From Chondrus crispus (taxonomy: Eukaryota; Rhodophyta; Florideophyceae; Gigartinales; Gigartinaceae), in the NCBI RefSeq assembly GCF_000350225.1, contig NW_005179225.1:1-64000 (forward strand): DNA of 64,000 bases, written 5' to 3'. The notes beneath the pieces were generated by a model. That model worked only from the letters and a program-made list of their open reading frames with translations, was not told the DNA's origin and did not search any database. How positions within the stretch are numbered: the stretch's first letter is position 1; each line of letters opens with the position of its first letter. The translations under genes were made by a program, and so were the position numbers. This document shows positions 10,359 through 19,417 of this stretch, in pieces.

Positions 10359-10567
10359 ATGGACGATGACGACCTGCTGGCCCACCTCTGGTCGGACCAC
10401 GCCTTTTACAAGTGGTCCTCTGGCAATGAGGAGGATGATATCTACGCCGTTCCGCTGGGCACGGACAAGCAGAAGGGCAACTTTGATGCATGACCCATGC
10501 CCTTCCGCAAGGTCAAGGGCGAGGGAGCTACCGAGGAGAAGCCCAGTCTCATTTTTGTCATGCCTTG
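10359..10567 (+). pseudogene. GT4-type glycosyltransferase, N-terminal part before insertion
   Basis: The ATG at 10359 begins MDDDDLLAHLWSDHAFYKW. The frame passes one TGA and runs through KPSLIFVMP directly to the gypsy insertion point at 10567. Taking the 5-bp target duplication into account, the next codons lie at 16745 onward (WMQKGGSEKCMLDV). MPW-x3-GG(A/S)(D/E)K is the N-terminal donor-domain signature of many GT4 glycosyltransferases. The gene was already carrying a stop here, or acquired it later. Confidence 0.6.
10563..10567. repeat. Target site duplication, left copy (element A)
   Basis: CCTTG abuts the left LTR and is repeated at 16740-16744 after the right LTR, the expected 5-bp duplication for a Ty3/gypsy insertion. 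Confidence 0.9.
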
Positions 10568-10905
10568 TGTTGGCGGCGAGAAGGGGGGAGGAAGGCCGCG
10601 CGCGTAAGGGAGAGAGAAAAGTTTTGTTTTCAGAAGCGTGAAGTTTATTGCAAGAGCGGGGGTCAGTCCGGGGTGTTGTTGTTTCGTTCTGTCCCTCTTG
10701 TCGCGGGGTGTCGCGGCGCGCCCCTTTCTCTTATAGAGGGGCCACCAGCATCTTCCACTTCCCAGGACCGCCGCCCTTCAAAGGGAGATTGTCCACGTGT
10801 ACACCTGGCGTACACGTAGACCAATAAAATCATCTTTTGAAGGCTTTGGTCCTGGGGCCACTCCTGGGTACTGTACCCTGTACAGTACCCCAAATCTCCC
10901 CCACA
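10568..10905 (-). repeat. 3' LTR of element A
   Basis: 338 bp, nearly identical to 16402-16739. It includes a short inverted repeat around the sequence GGGTACTGTACCCTGTACAG. Confidence 0.92.
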
Positions 10906-11720
10906 CGACCCCCTCCCCAGCCCCACACCCGGGCAGGGGCAACATATATACTGACCGCTGGCCGCTCCTGTGCTCCTGGTGCTCCGCTTGAGTCAGGGAA
11001 CCGGCGCTCGACCTTGACGATCCAATTGACACAATTTAGTGTCACCATCGACAACAATTCCCCAATCGCTCCACGTTGCCACGTGTGTTCCTGGAGCCTC
11101 ACTGTAAGTATTTTTCTCTAACCTTAATCCATTGTTCACACAACTTGAGTGCACATACTAACTACTTTTTTCATCACTACTGCACGAAGTTCGTTCATAG
11201 CGCGACGCAGATTCGGGCGTTTGCTTGCCATAGATACTTGACTTGATTGCTTGTGTGGCGGACTCAGGTGAGGTTTTAATCCTCGAGTCTGCCCCTTGCA
11301 AGCGGTCTCATTTGGCATGGAAACATGAATCAAACTGTGCGTCACTCTGAATTCACCCGGCGCGGCTGCTGCCTCGTCCTCTTCGTCAACCGCAGCGCTT
11401 CCGGCGTTGTTCTCGACGAAAGAAGCATCACGGGCACCTTCTTCTACGCAGGCTTCTCCAAGGGAATGTTCTCGGCCTCCGACGGCATGCTGTCGTTCAC
11501 CTTTTCCCAGGAGATGAAACGAATTATCCTGAGCATTCCGGCCGTGGTGTGTGACGCCCAGATGGCGTACGCCGCCACAGGTATCTTCTTCGTCACACGC
11601 AGATGAGTTTTCATTCGAGCTGTCGTTTCTAATTTCTAAATGCATAGAAGGGGCCCATACATCTTACGTAGACTTCAGCAATAACGCAATTAACTATTTT
11701 GCTACAATCCATATGCGTCT
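10906..11720 (-). other. Downstream region of element A with accessory open frame
   Basis: Between pol and the 3' LTR. A purine-rich tract (GGGGAGGGGGTCG on the minus strand) abuts the LTR. An acidic minus-strand frame of 169 residues (about 11136-11645) overlaps a plus-strand frame of 93 residues (11325-11606). Neither resembles a known protein and I cannot say which, if either, is used. Confidence 0.4.
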
Positions 11721-14690
11721 TCACTCCATGGTGTCCTGCTCACTTTTCCTTGCACGATAGGGTACGAGTCGACGAGCATGAATAGGTTTCCTCGACATTC
11801 GGCCATGACGCGACTCTAACACGTAGCGAGGGTGGCGTCCTTCTACGATTCTGCATGGCCCGTAGAACTTTGATACGAATGCAGGCCATTTCGTGCCACC
11901 GAATGAAGTTCCCCGAGCGCCAAGAACTTTGTCTCCTACTTCGAAGAAGTGAGACGACGACGGTACGAGCCTTTTTTCCACAGAGGCCCCCGAGCGAACC
12001 GCTCGTGGGACAGATCCAGTCAGGAGCTCCAAACGACGATGATGGTCTAAGGAAGGAACAACCAGGCTTGCACCTGTCTCTGCACTAGAATCCATCCGAG
12101 GCGGGATCCCATACATCAGTTCGAATGGCGACACGCCGTTCTTCATGGCACGTCGGCGATATCCATACAGGACCTGGGTGAGTGCTTTGTCCCACTCCAT
12201 TCCAGTTCCAAGAACTGTCTTACGGACGGCAGCCTTCAAAGTTCCAACCATTCTATCTGCTCTACCGTTAGACATGGGAGCGTAGGCGAGGACGGTGCGC
12301 CAAGTGATACCGTGTCGAGCCATGAAGCTAGAAACGGCCGAGGCTGTGAAGCAGGTAGCATTGTCAGAGACAATGGTTCTCGGAGGGCCGAATGAGTACA
12401 TGATTTCTCTCTTGACGAAGTCGAGAACCACTTGAGCAGTACTATCAGCAGTGGGTAGAGCAGTTGGCCATCCTGTGAGGTGGTCGACCGCAACCAACAC
12501 GAAGCGATTTCCAGACGAAGTGACAGGGAAGGGTCCAGCAAAGTCAATAGAGAAAACATCAAACAAGGTTGTGATGGGAAGGCGCAAAGTGGTCTTGTAT
12601 TTGGGAATCGGACGCGCCTTCTGACACCCGTCACAACTCTTCACGTAGTCTCCCACGTCCATACCAACGGTCGGCCACCAGTACCTTTCCGTGACAAATT
12701 GACGAGTGGTCTTCAAGTCCCAATGACCAATGTCGTCATGGAAACCCTTCAGTATCTTTTCGCGATTGGAAATTGGGGCAACAACACGAAGGCCACGAAT
12801 GGTGCGGCGGAACAACTTCGACTCCCAGACAAGAAAGTTCTTCGCATTATTCTTCATGCGAGACTTCCTGTAATCATCCAACCCAACCGGTGTTTCGCCT
12901 TGCAGAGAGGACATGATATCTTGGCAAGACTCTTCTAGATCTTCTGGAGAGTAGATCGGGGTCGTGATAGCGAGGGCAAGGTCTCCCTCTTCCTGGCAAG
13001 TTGGGTTGTCGCCGTTCTTGGGCTGAATGCGAGAAAGGTAATCGGCTGCACTATTTGCGAATCCACAACGATATTCCACGGTGAAGTCGTACTCGGCTAA
13101 GAAGTCTAGCCAACGAGCCAAACGACCGTGGATGTCTTTCTTGCGAAAGGCGTAACTAAGAGCCTGGTGATCCGTAACCAACTTGAAAGGTGTAGACGAA
13201 AGCACGTAAACACGAAATTTCTCCAAAGCAAAGATGACCGCAAGCGCCTCACGCTCACAAGCGGAGTACTTGCGCTCAGATGTATTCATAGTACGGCTTG
13301 CGTACTGGATGGGGTGTATTTTCCCATCTTCCTTCTTTTGAGCCAACACAGCCCCGACAGAGACCGATGACGCATCCGTCTCAACGACGAAGGGCTTCTC
13401 GAAGTCTGGGTAAGCCAAGACTGGCGGAGAAGTTAACTTTATGCGTAGTTCATCAAAGGCTTCTTGCATTTCTCCGGTCCATTTCAATCTGCCGTTTCCG
13501 GATGTAGCCGCATGGAGTACCGCAGCAATGTCCGCAAAGTTGCAGATGAAACGACGGTAGTAGCTTGCTAACCCCAGAAAGCTCCTAAGTTCAGTTGTAG
13601 TGGTCGGGATCGGTGCATTCCGAATCACTTCGACCTTGATCGGGTCAACAGCAATCCCGCCTTTGTCGACAACATGACCGAGCAACTTGATCTTCGCCTG
13701 GGCGAAGCTACACTTTGTCAGCTTAAGCTTAAGACCAGCCTCGTCAAGCACATCAAATACATGCTGCAGGTGCCGAAGATGTTCTTCTATAGTCTTAGAG
13801 AACACCACAACGTCATCGAGGTACACACGCACAAACCGCACTCCGCGAAAGATTGTATCCATCATTCTCTGAAATGTCGAAGGCGCATTCATCAATCCAA
13901 AGGGCATGACTTCGAACTTATACGTCCCGTAGCGAGAGACGAAAGTAGTCATTTCTTTGCATTGTTGTGCCATCCGAATTTGCCAGTAACCACTGAACAA
14001 ATCCAGAGAAGTGAAGTACGCACTTCCTTCCAAGTCATCAAATATCTCTTCTATTTTCGGCAAAGGCCATCTGTCTGCTTTCATCTTCTGGTTCAGAGAA
14101 CGGTAATCAACAAAGAAGCGTGGATTCCCATCTTTTTTGGATACGATGACGACCGGAAAGGACCATGCGGCGCTGGAAGGCGTGATGATTCCTGCTTCCA
14201 GCATTTTGTCCAGCTCTTTCCGAACGATTTCGTTATGCAAGGGAGCCCTTCTCCTCGCCGAGTGATAGATCGGATTAGTATCATCTAACTCGAAACGGTG
14301 CTTGATTGGGACTTCAGCAGGCCGAAGGTCGTCAAGGGATGTAGCAACGATACTCTTACTCATCAGGGCGGTCTCGATGACTGCTTGAGCTTCATTGTCA
14401 AGATGCACAAGTTTTTCTCGAAGCATTTTCACGGCCTTGTTGATGACATTCGAATCAGGTGATTCTACTTCCTCATCTTCTCCGATCGCTCCGTCCAGAG
14501 TTAAGTCTAGCTCGAAAGGTTCATTGCCGAGGATGGCGACAACATAGGTCTCTTCTTCGGACGAATTCTCTGAGGCGAATGACTCGACATCAGAAGTGAA
14601 GTCCTCACTATCAGTCTCCGAATCCGCGACAATAGGACGTACTTGATCAAACTCCAGACTCATTTTCAAGGTTTTGTTTCCGATCAACAT
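11721..14690 (-). CDS. pol: Pol polyprotein of element A (RT, RNase H, integrase)
   Basis: A long open frame of 989 residues. Order: acidic N-terminal extension; reverse transcriptase with FFVDYRSLNQK, FTSLDLFSGYWQI, MPFGLMNAPSTFQ and VYLDDVVVFSK (about residues 165-330); RNase H with VVETDAS and VTDHQAL (about 435-540); integrase zinc finger (GHWD...CDGCQKA); and integrase core with SIDFAGPFPV and IVSDNATCF (about 720-860). This order, with RNase H before integrase, defines Ty3/gypsy (Metaviridae). No chromodomain is evident at the C-terminus. Confidence 0.92.
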   Translation of the reverse strand: MLIGNKTLKMSLEFDQVRPIVADSETDSEDFTSDVESFASENSSEEETYVVAILGNEPFELDLTLDGAIGEDEEVESPDSNVINKAVKMLREKLVHLDNEAQAVIETALMSKSIVATSLDDLRPAEVPIKHRFELDDTNPIYHSARRRAPLHNEIVRKELDKMLEAGIITPSSAAWSFPVVIVSKKDGNPRFFVDYRSLNQKMKADRWPLPKIEEIFDDLEGSAYFTSLDLFSGYWQIRMAQQCKEMTTFVSRYGTYKFEVMPFGLMNAPSTFQRMMDTIFRGVRFVRVYLDDVVVFSKTIEEHLRHLQHVFDVLDEAGLKLKLTKCSFAQAKIKLLGHVVDKGGIAVDPIKVEVIRNAPIPTTTTELRSFLGLASYYRRFICNFADIAAVLHAATSGNGRLKWTGEMQEAFDELRIKLTSPPVLAYPDFEKPFVVETDASSVSVGAVLAQKKEDGKIHPIQYASRTMNTSERKYSACEREALAVIFALEKFRVYVLSSTPFKLVTDHQALSYAFRKKDIHGRLARWLDFLAEYDFTVEYRCGFANSAADYLSRIQPKNGDNPTCQEEGDLALAITTPIYSPEDLEESCQDIMSSLQGETPVGLDDYRKSRMKNNAKNFLVWESKLFRRTIRGLRVVAPISNREKILKGFHDDIGHWDLKTTRQFVTERYWWPTVGMDVGDYVKSCDGCQKARPIPKYKTTLRLPITTLFDVFSIDFAGPFPVTSSGNRFVLVAVDHLTGWPTALPTADSTAQVVLDFVKREIMYSFGPPRTIVSDNATCFTASAVSSFMARHGITWRTVLAYAPMSNGRADRMVGTLKAAVRKTVLGTGMEWDKALTQVLYGYRRRAMKNGVSPFELMYGIPPRMDSSAETGASLVVPSLDHHRRLELLTGSVPRAVRSGASVEKRLVPSSSHFFEVGDKVLGARGTSFGGTKWPAFVSKFYGPCRIVEGRHPRYVLESRHGRMSRKPIHARRLVPYRARKSEQDTME

Positions 14691-14752
14691 TCTAACAGAC
14701 TAGTGACCTAGATCGATGCAGGCTTGAAGTTCTTCGAGAGTTGGATACCCGA

Positions 14753-16401
14753 TTAAGATATCAACTGGGGATCCTTCAACAACCAAGAAGTTGAGTGAAC
14801 AGCACCATTGAACGTGACAGGAACTTCCTCGATGGAACCTAAGCAGGTTGTCTTTTGTCCATTGGCGACCGTAATCTTCGTCGAGGTCGGCTTTGGAGAC
14901 AGAGAGAGCGTCGATGCCACAGACGCATTCATAACGTTAGGGATAGCTCCTGAGTCTAACAACGCTCTCATTTGTGTCCCGTAGACTTGTACAGAAACTA
15001 CTTTCAGACGTTTCGGCAAAGTACTGATCGAAGCAGCAACGAGGCGTCTAGGGCGACTGTTGAACAAACGACGGATCTCTTTCTTAGCCTCGTCGCCATC
15101 TCCTCGAATCAGTTGACCGAATGTCAAACCAGAGGGGGCGTTCGCGAGGGAAGAAACCACGTCGTACTTCCCGGAATGCTCTTGGACGGCGTTCTTCTTA
15201 CTTGTCCTCTTCTTTCTTGTTCGACGGCCGGGCTTAGGAGGTTTGGTCGTGTGGTTCGGAGTCCAGTACTTACGCAGGTTGAGAAGGGACGGGATTGGCT
15301 CGCCGCCACCATCCTTTCGCGTCTTGGCCACCGGCTCTCCATCGGCGTTTCTCTTGACTGATGCCACTAACTTCTCATCAGCAGGGAGGTCGTCGTGCGT
15401 CACAACACTCACCTAGTTTCCTGCGGAGCCCGTCTGTGTACCCGACACGGCAATATCCGTCTGGGTCTTCTTAGGAGGGTAGGCACTGCTACCTCCCCTC
15501 TGTGGACCAATTCTAGCCCAACAGCTTGTTTCTGAATGACCAAATTTTCCGCAGCGAGGGCATTTCGTGTCCCTATGCGGATTCGCATCGCATCTATTAG
15601 CGCCATGACCCGGTCGTTTGCAATAAGAACAAGTACGACCGTGGGCGGGGCGGAATGCTGTTGCGTCATCCCTCGACTGATTCTTCTTGATAATAAGGGA
15701 AATATCGGCTAGTCGATCAGCTAAAGCGTCAAACTTCGTCTCGAGTGGAGACAAGGGAGCTTTTGAACGCATCATGACCCTTTTTGACCCACCTTGTCCT
15801 CTCGGCTCATACATAACTTGCGAGCTCTCTGACCCTTGGTAGCGCGAATTGCTCAAGGAGTTCGCCGCCGCCTGAAAGGCGCAGCGACCAGACCAGAAGT
15901 CCATGATTGCGTCGAACAGGGCCTTGTAGGTCTTCGCACCTCGATAGATGGCAAACTGGGCCAACTCGAGATGTTCTATCACGGCGTTGCGAAGCAGTCC
16001 GAACTTCGCTTCGTCGTTGAATCCCGCCTTCTCGTAGAGACGGTCTGAGTTTCGAAGGGACCCACTGAGATCCCCGAAAGAAAGGCGAGCGGCCATCGCA
16101 TCCCGAATCACATCTTCAGGTTATTCAACCAGGGCGAACCGCTCGACCAAGGCCTTCTTGACCTTCTGGTAGTCGGAGCCATCTGCACTTATATCTCCGT
16201 TCTTGACAAAGGCTTGATAAAAGAACTCGAATGCATCTCCCTCCAGGTAGCGAAGGAGTTCAGATGCCCTTTCTTCGTCCGACTTGCCAGAGGTGGCAAC
16301 ATTCTCGAAGACGAAGAAGAACTTGTGAACGTCGGCCGGCTTCGACCCGTCAAACTGTGACAGGGAGCCGTCTTCTTTGCCACCCCTCCACAAGAGTACC
16401 A
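14753..16401 (-). pseudogene. gag: Gag and protease region of element A
   Basis: The N-terminal part reads as a retrotransposon Gag domain (LSQFDGSKPADVHKFFFVFE, FYQAFV). The nucleocapsid part carries two CCHC knuckles, CSYCKRPGHGANRC and CPRCGKFGHSETSC. The protease follows, with the LLDSGA active-site motif and a strand like TKITVANGQKT. The region appears to hold a couple of breaks. Confidence 0.85.
16386..16401 (-). promoter_or_regulatory. Primer binding site of element A
   Basis: Directly adjoining the 5' LTR, the minus strand reads TGGTACTCTTGTGGAG, beginning with the TGG that pairs with tRNA 3' CCA. The primer tRNA was not identified. Confidence 0.75.
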
Positions 16402-16739
16402 TGTTGGCGGCGAGAAGGGGGGAGGAAGGCCGCGCGCGTAGGGGAGAGAGAAAAGTTTTGTTTTCAGAAGCGTGAAGTTTATTGCAAGAGCGGGGGTCAG
16501 TCCGGGGTGTTGTTGTTTCGTTCTGTCCCTCTTGTCGCGGGGTGTCGCGGCGCGCCCCTTTCTCTTATAGAGGGGCCGCCAGCATCTTCCACTTCCCAGG
16601 ACCGCCGCCCTTCAAAGGGAGATTGTCCACGTGTACACCTGGCGTACACGTAGACCAATAAAATCATCTTTTGAAGGCTTTGGTCCTGGGGCCACTCCTG
16701 GGTACTGTACCCTGTACAGTACCCCAAATCTCCCCCACA
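16402..16739 (-). repeat. 5' LTR of element A
   Basis: 338 bp matching 10568-10905 with about two substitutions. Transcription of the element would start inside this copy. Confidence 0.92.
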
Positions 16740-17650
16740 CCTTGGATGCAGAAGGGCGGCTCGGAAAAATGCATGCTGGACGTTACCGAGCAACTTGTCA
16801 AACTGGATTGGCCACGCACATTCGTACTGACAATGCCATTTTGGCACAAGATCCATTGGGCGAGATGGACCTCAAGCATGAGTGGCTCGGCAAGGCCTTG
16901 GCCATTACGTCAGACGTCTTTGACATTGTAAGCTTGGCCCCAAGCCACAAGTTTTCCAAAGTCCTTCGCTACTTGCTCGAGACGCGCCAGCCGGATTACA
17001 TCCTCACCTGAAATGCCCCCGTCATTTACGAGCATGCGGAGTTTATCAAGGCCGTTTCCCCATCCCAGGAAATCGATGGCAACAGCAAAGCGAGCAGAGC
17101 AGCTGCTTTTCTCATCACAGCAACTATCTTGACGGCATCTCTGCTCGTCGAATATGGTAGCAGTGAGGGAATGTCTGGAAGCAAAAGTCAATGTATCGCA
17201 GAGACATTGCATTCCTCCAAGCATCATTCAAGGCTCATGGTGGATATGCACGAGATGATGTACAGCCATCGCGGTACCAACGCGGTCAGCTTGGGAGGTA
17301 CAGTGACAGAGATTTCCAACATTCCCTTCGCTCCTGAAGGCGGAGAGCAAGGAACGGCCAAAAGAATTTTGGAGACAAGTGGGAGGTTTATGGCCGTATT
17401 TCCAGACGTCGATATCCCAGTCATTCAATTCAAGCAATGGGGAAGAACGGAGCAAGTACAAGTAGTGCGAGGAAGGAATAGGGACATGCTACTGCAGAGA
17501 TATATCACAATCGGCGAGGAATAACAATGGGTGCATGTTCGCCAGCTTCCGTTCGTCTGGGATGACATCTGCGACGGACAAAACGACTAGAAGGAGATTA
17601 CCGAGGTCGACGACATGTTTGCCGCCTTCTCTGGAAATCACTGGTCAAGT
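16740..17650 (+). pseudogene. GT4-type glycosyltransferase, remainder after insertion
   Basis: Begins with the second target-duplication copy (CCTTG, 16740-16744) and continues the frame left at 10567: WMQKGGSEKCMLDVTEQLVK, then after a frame change HEWLGKALAITSDVFDIVSL, LRYLLETRQPDYILT, NAPVIYEHAEF and VDMHEMMYSHRG. The GG-x-(D/E)K loop, the TSDVFDI strand, the SR/TRQPD...L-(S/T)N pattern and the xDMHxM(E/M)Y stretch match the N-terminal half of GT4 sugar transferases. One frame change near 16820-16850 and stops near 17009 and 17522 interrupt it. The C-terminal nucleotide-sugar-binding half is not clearly visible. It is a decayed host gene in addition to being split by element A. Confidence 0.6.
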
Positions 17651-18591
17651 CTGCCGAAGGCTTCTCAGGGGTGGCAGCGTTGCCGTACCCAGAAGCCGAG
17701 GAAGGCATCCGCACGTGTCGGGCTACGCTGAGATTCGATTCAGAGAGCGAGTTGTTCAATGGAGAGGCAAGGTATTTGCGCGACGAAAGGGAGCTGCTTG
17801 TCTTTCTGAAGGAGCACGTCGCGCGCACGGCCGGGCTCCAAGTGCATGTGACTCTGCACGGGCTGCAGAAGATGGCGAAGTCAGCGGCGCACGGGCGGCC
17901 AGAAGCGTTCCTCTCGCGCGCCGCGGTGTACTTCACGTTGCTCACGCGCTCTGAAGACTACACAGTGAACACAACCAACGCCAGCGAGGTGACGAGCGTG
18001 ATCGTGAGCGCGCAGGGAAAGTTTGCCGGCATCATTGAAGTGTCCGGGCCGGCGTTCGTGTGCATGGTAGGCAACCCATGGGTGGCGTGGGCGTAGCCGT
18101 TCAACGAGAGCGGGGTGTCGATCGGGATCGGGCCGCTGCATGGGGTAAGTATGTTGTATCTATCTATGTTCCGGGTTTCGACGGGTTTCAACATTGCAGA
18201 GCTGCAATCGAGTCGTTTGCGATAGTCGCTGTTCAACTACGTGCTGCTCAGCTCGATCAAGCCCGACCGACAGCTCGGGCCGGAGGCGAAATACTCTGTG
18301 ACGGGGGATGCGAAGAGGCGTGGGTACAGGTGGGGCGGCGAGAACGTGGTGATCCCTGTGCGAAGGGGAATATCAGAGTACGCCGAATGCACGACAGTGA
18401 AGTCAGCCGCGGCTGTGACGAGGGTGTCTTACTTGGGGATGGGAGTGTTCGCGGGGCTGTGTGCGGTTCTGTCCGTGGCAGGGTGGGGTCTGCGGCAGCA
18501 CATTGCGATCGACATGCGGCGCACGCTGGTGCGGACGCAGGACGAACTGGTGGGGGCCATGAACGATGCGAGGACGGGCACGGCGAGGTGA
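17651..18591 (+). pseudogene. Unknown membrane protein with one probable intron
   Basis: Coding-like sequence begins around VAALPYPEAEEGIRTCRATL (near 17670) and runs through VFLKEHVARTAG, ending exon 1 at GIGPLHG. A TAG sits just before PFNESG at 18094. Removal of a GTAAGT...TAG intron at 18145-18225 joins in phase to SLFNYVLLSSIKPDRQ. Exon 2 ends at 18591 after one membrane segment (YLGMGVFAGLCAVLSVAGWG) and a short basic tail. An N-glycosylation-type patch (NTTNAS) lies in the luminal part. The layout suggests a type I membrane protein of about 280 residues; the family is unknown. The in-frame stop makes decay likely. The upstream end is unclear because it abuts the glycosyltransferase remnant. 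Confidence 0.45.
18145..18225 (+). other. Probable spliceosomal intron
   Basis: Starts with consensus GTAAGT and has two possible acceptors (TTGCAG near 18199 and GATAG at 18225). Only the second restores the downstream open frame, in phase 0. Confidence 0.5.
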
Positions 18592-18948
18592 GAGAGGTGG
18601 GGATCTACACGCCGGATTGGAGCGAAGGGGAAAAGAGGTTGGGGACGCTGCCAGCCGGTGTGAAGGCGGAAAGGATAGGGAAGCGGGAGGAGGTGCAGTG
18701 CGCGGGAGGAGAGCGGCGGACGCTGTCGAAGTGGCGCTGGGCGCGGTGGCTCTACGCGACGTAGTTTTGGAAGGTGTTGAGGCGGAGAAAAGTTTAAGCT
18801 AACAGCAAGAATTGGTGGAGGTAAGCGTGGTGGAGCGGGGGAGGAGAGGGTGCGACGGACGCGGGTGAAGGCGGAGTGGAAGGGAGGGAGGGCGAAGGTC
18901 AGAGGGAGGGTCCTTTCTTTGGGTAGGGCCATCGCGTGCGGTACAGTC
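18592..18948. other. No gene recognised
   Basis: Purine-rich GC-rich stretch, likely 3' flank of the upstream gene, ending where the LTR of element B begins. Confidence 0.5.
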
Positions 18949-19377
18949 TGTAGACGCTCAGATCTCTTGTGAAACACGCGAACCCCGACTCATACAGTAC
19001 ACATGTAGATGAACAAGCTACGGTATCTGATTGGCCGCGCGCAGTATGATTGAGAAAGACAATTGGAGGATCAGGGGCGGTGCTCCTTGAGTATACAGCA
19101 TGATCCGATTTGGTGTCAGTACCACCAGGTCCCTTTGGCTTCACCGCCGCGGGTGCCATCCCTAGCATTTCGTCTCACGATTCCCTCATATGCTAGGAGA
19201 ACAAAAAACAGCGAACTAAAAAACCAGCAGCTAACAGCTAACGAAAAAAGGCCTTTTCCCAGCCAAGTGACGTCCCCTTCAGATAACGTCCTACAGGGCT
19301 ACATCCGCAGACCTCTATTTGCGCCTCTATCCCACATTGCGTAGGCGTGCTCTGGCGTTTTCCCGTCGACGTCTCTA
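18949..19377 (+). repeat. 5' LTR of element B
   Basis: 429 bp beginning TGTAGACGCTCAG, matched by 24174-24602 with about four substitutions. The homology ends in TCTCTA rather than the usual CA. Confidence 0.88.
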
Positions 19378-19417
19378 GAAATTTCTATCTGGCCAGAAGA
19401 CTTCGAGACTACGCTGT

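Larger units (their letters stand above)
10568..16739 (-). mobile_element. Ty3/gypsy LTR retrotransposon (element A), recent
   Basis: A 6172-bp element with 338-bp LTRs (TG...CA) that differ at only about two positions, a perfect CCTTG target duplication, a primer binding site touching the 5' LTR and a purine-rich tract before the 3' LTR. It carries gag with two zinc knuckles, protease, reverse transcriptase, RNase H and integrase. The pol frame is long and open; the gag-protease part appears to have a couple of breaks. It sits inside a GT4 glycosyltransferase pseudogene. The LTR identity indicates a recent insertion. Confidence 0.93.

Noticed and set aside
11325-11606. Plus-strand 93-codon gene inside element A
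   Set aside because: It overlaps an equally open minus-strand frame and has no recognisable feature; kept only as a note under the downstream region.
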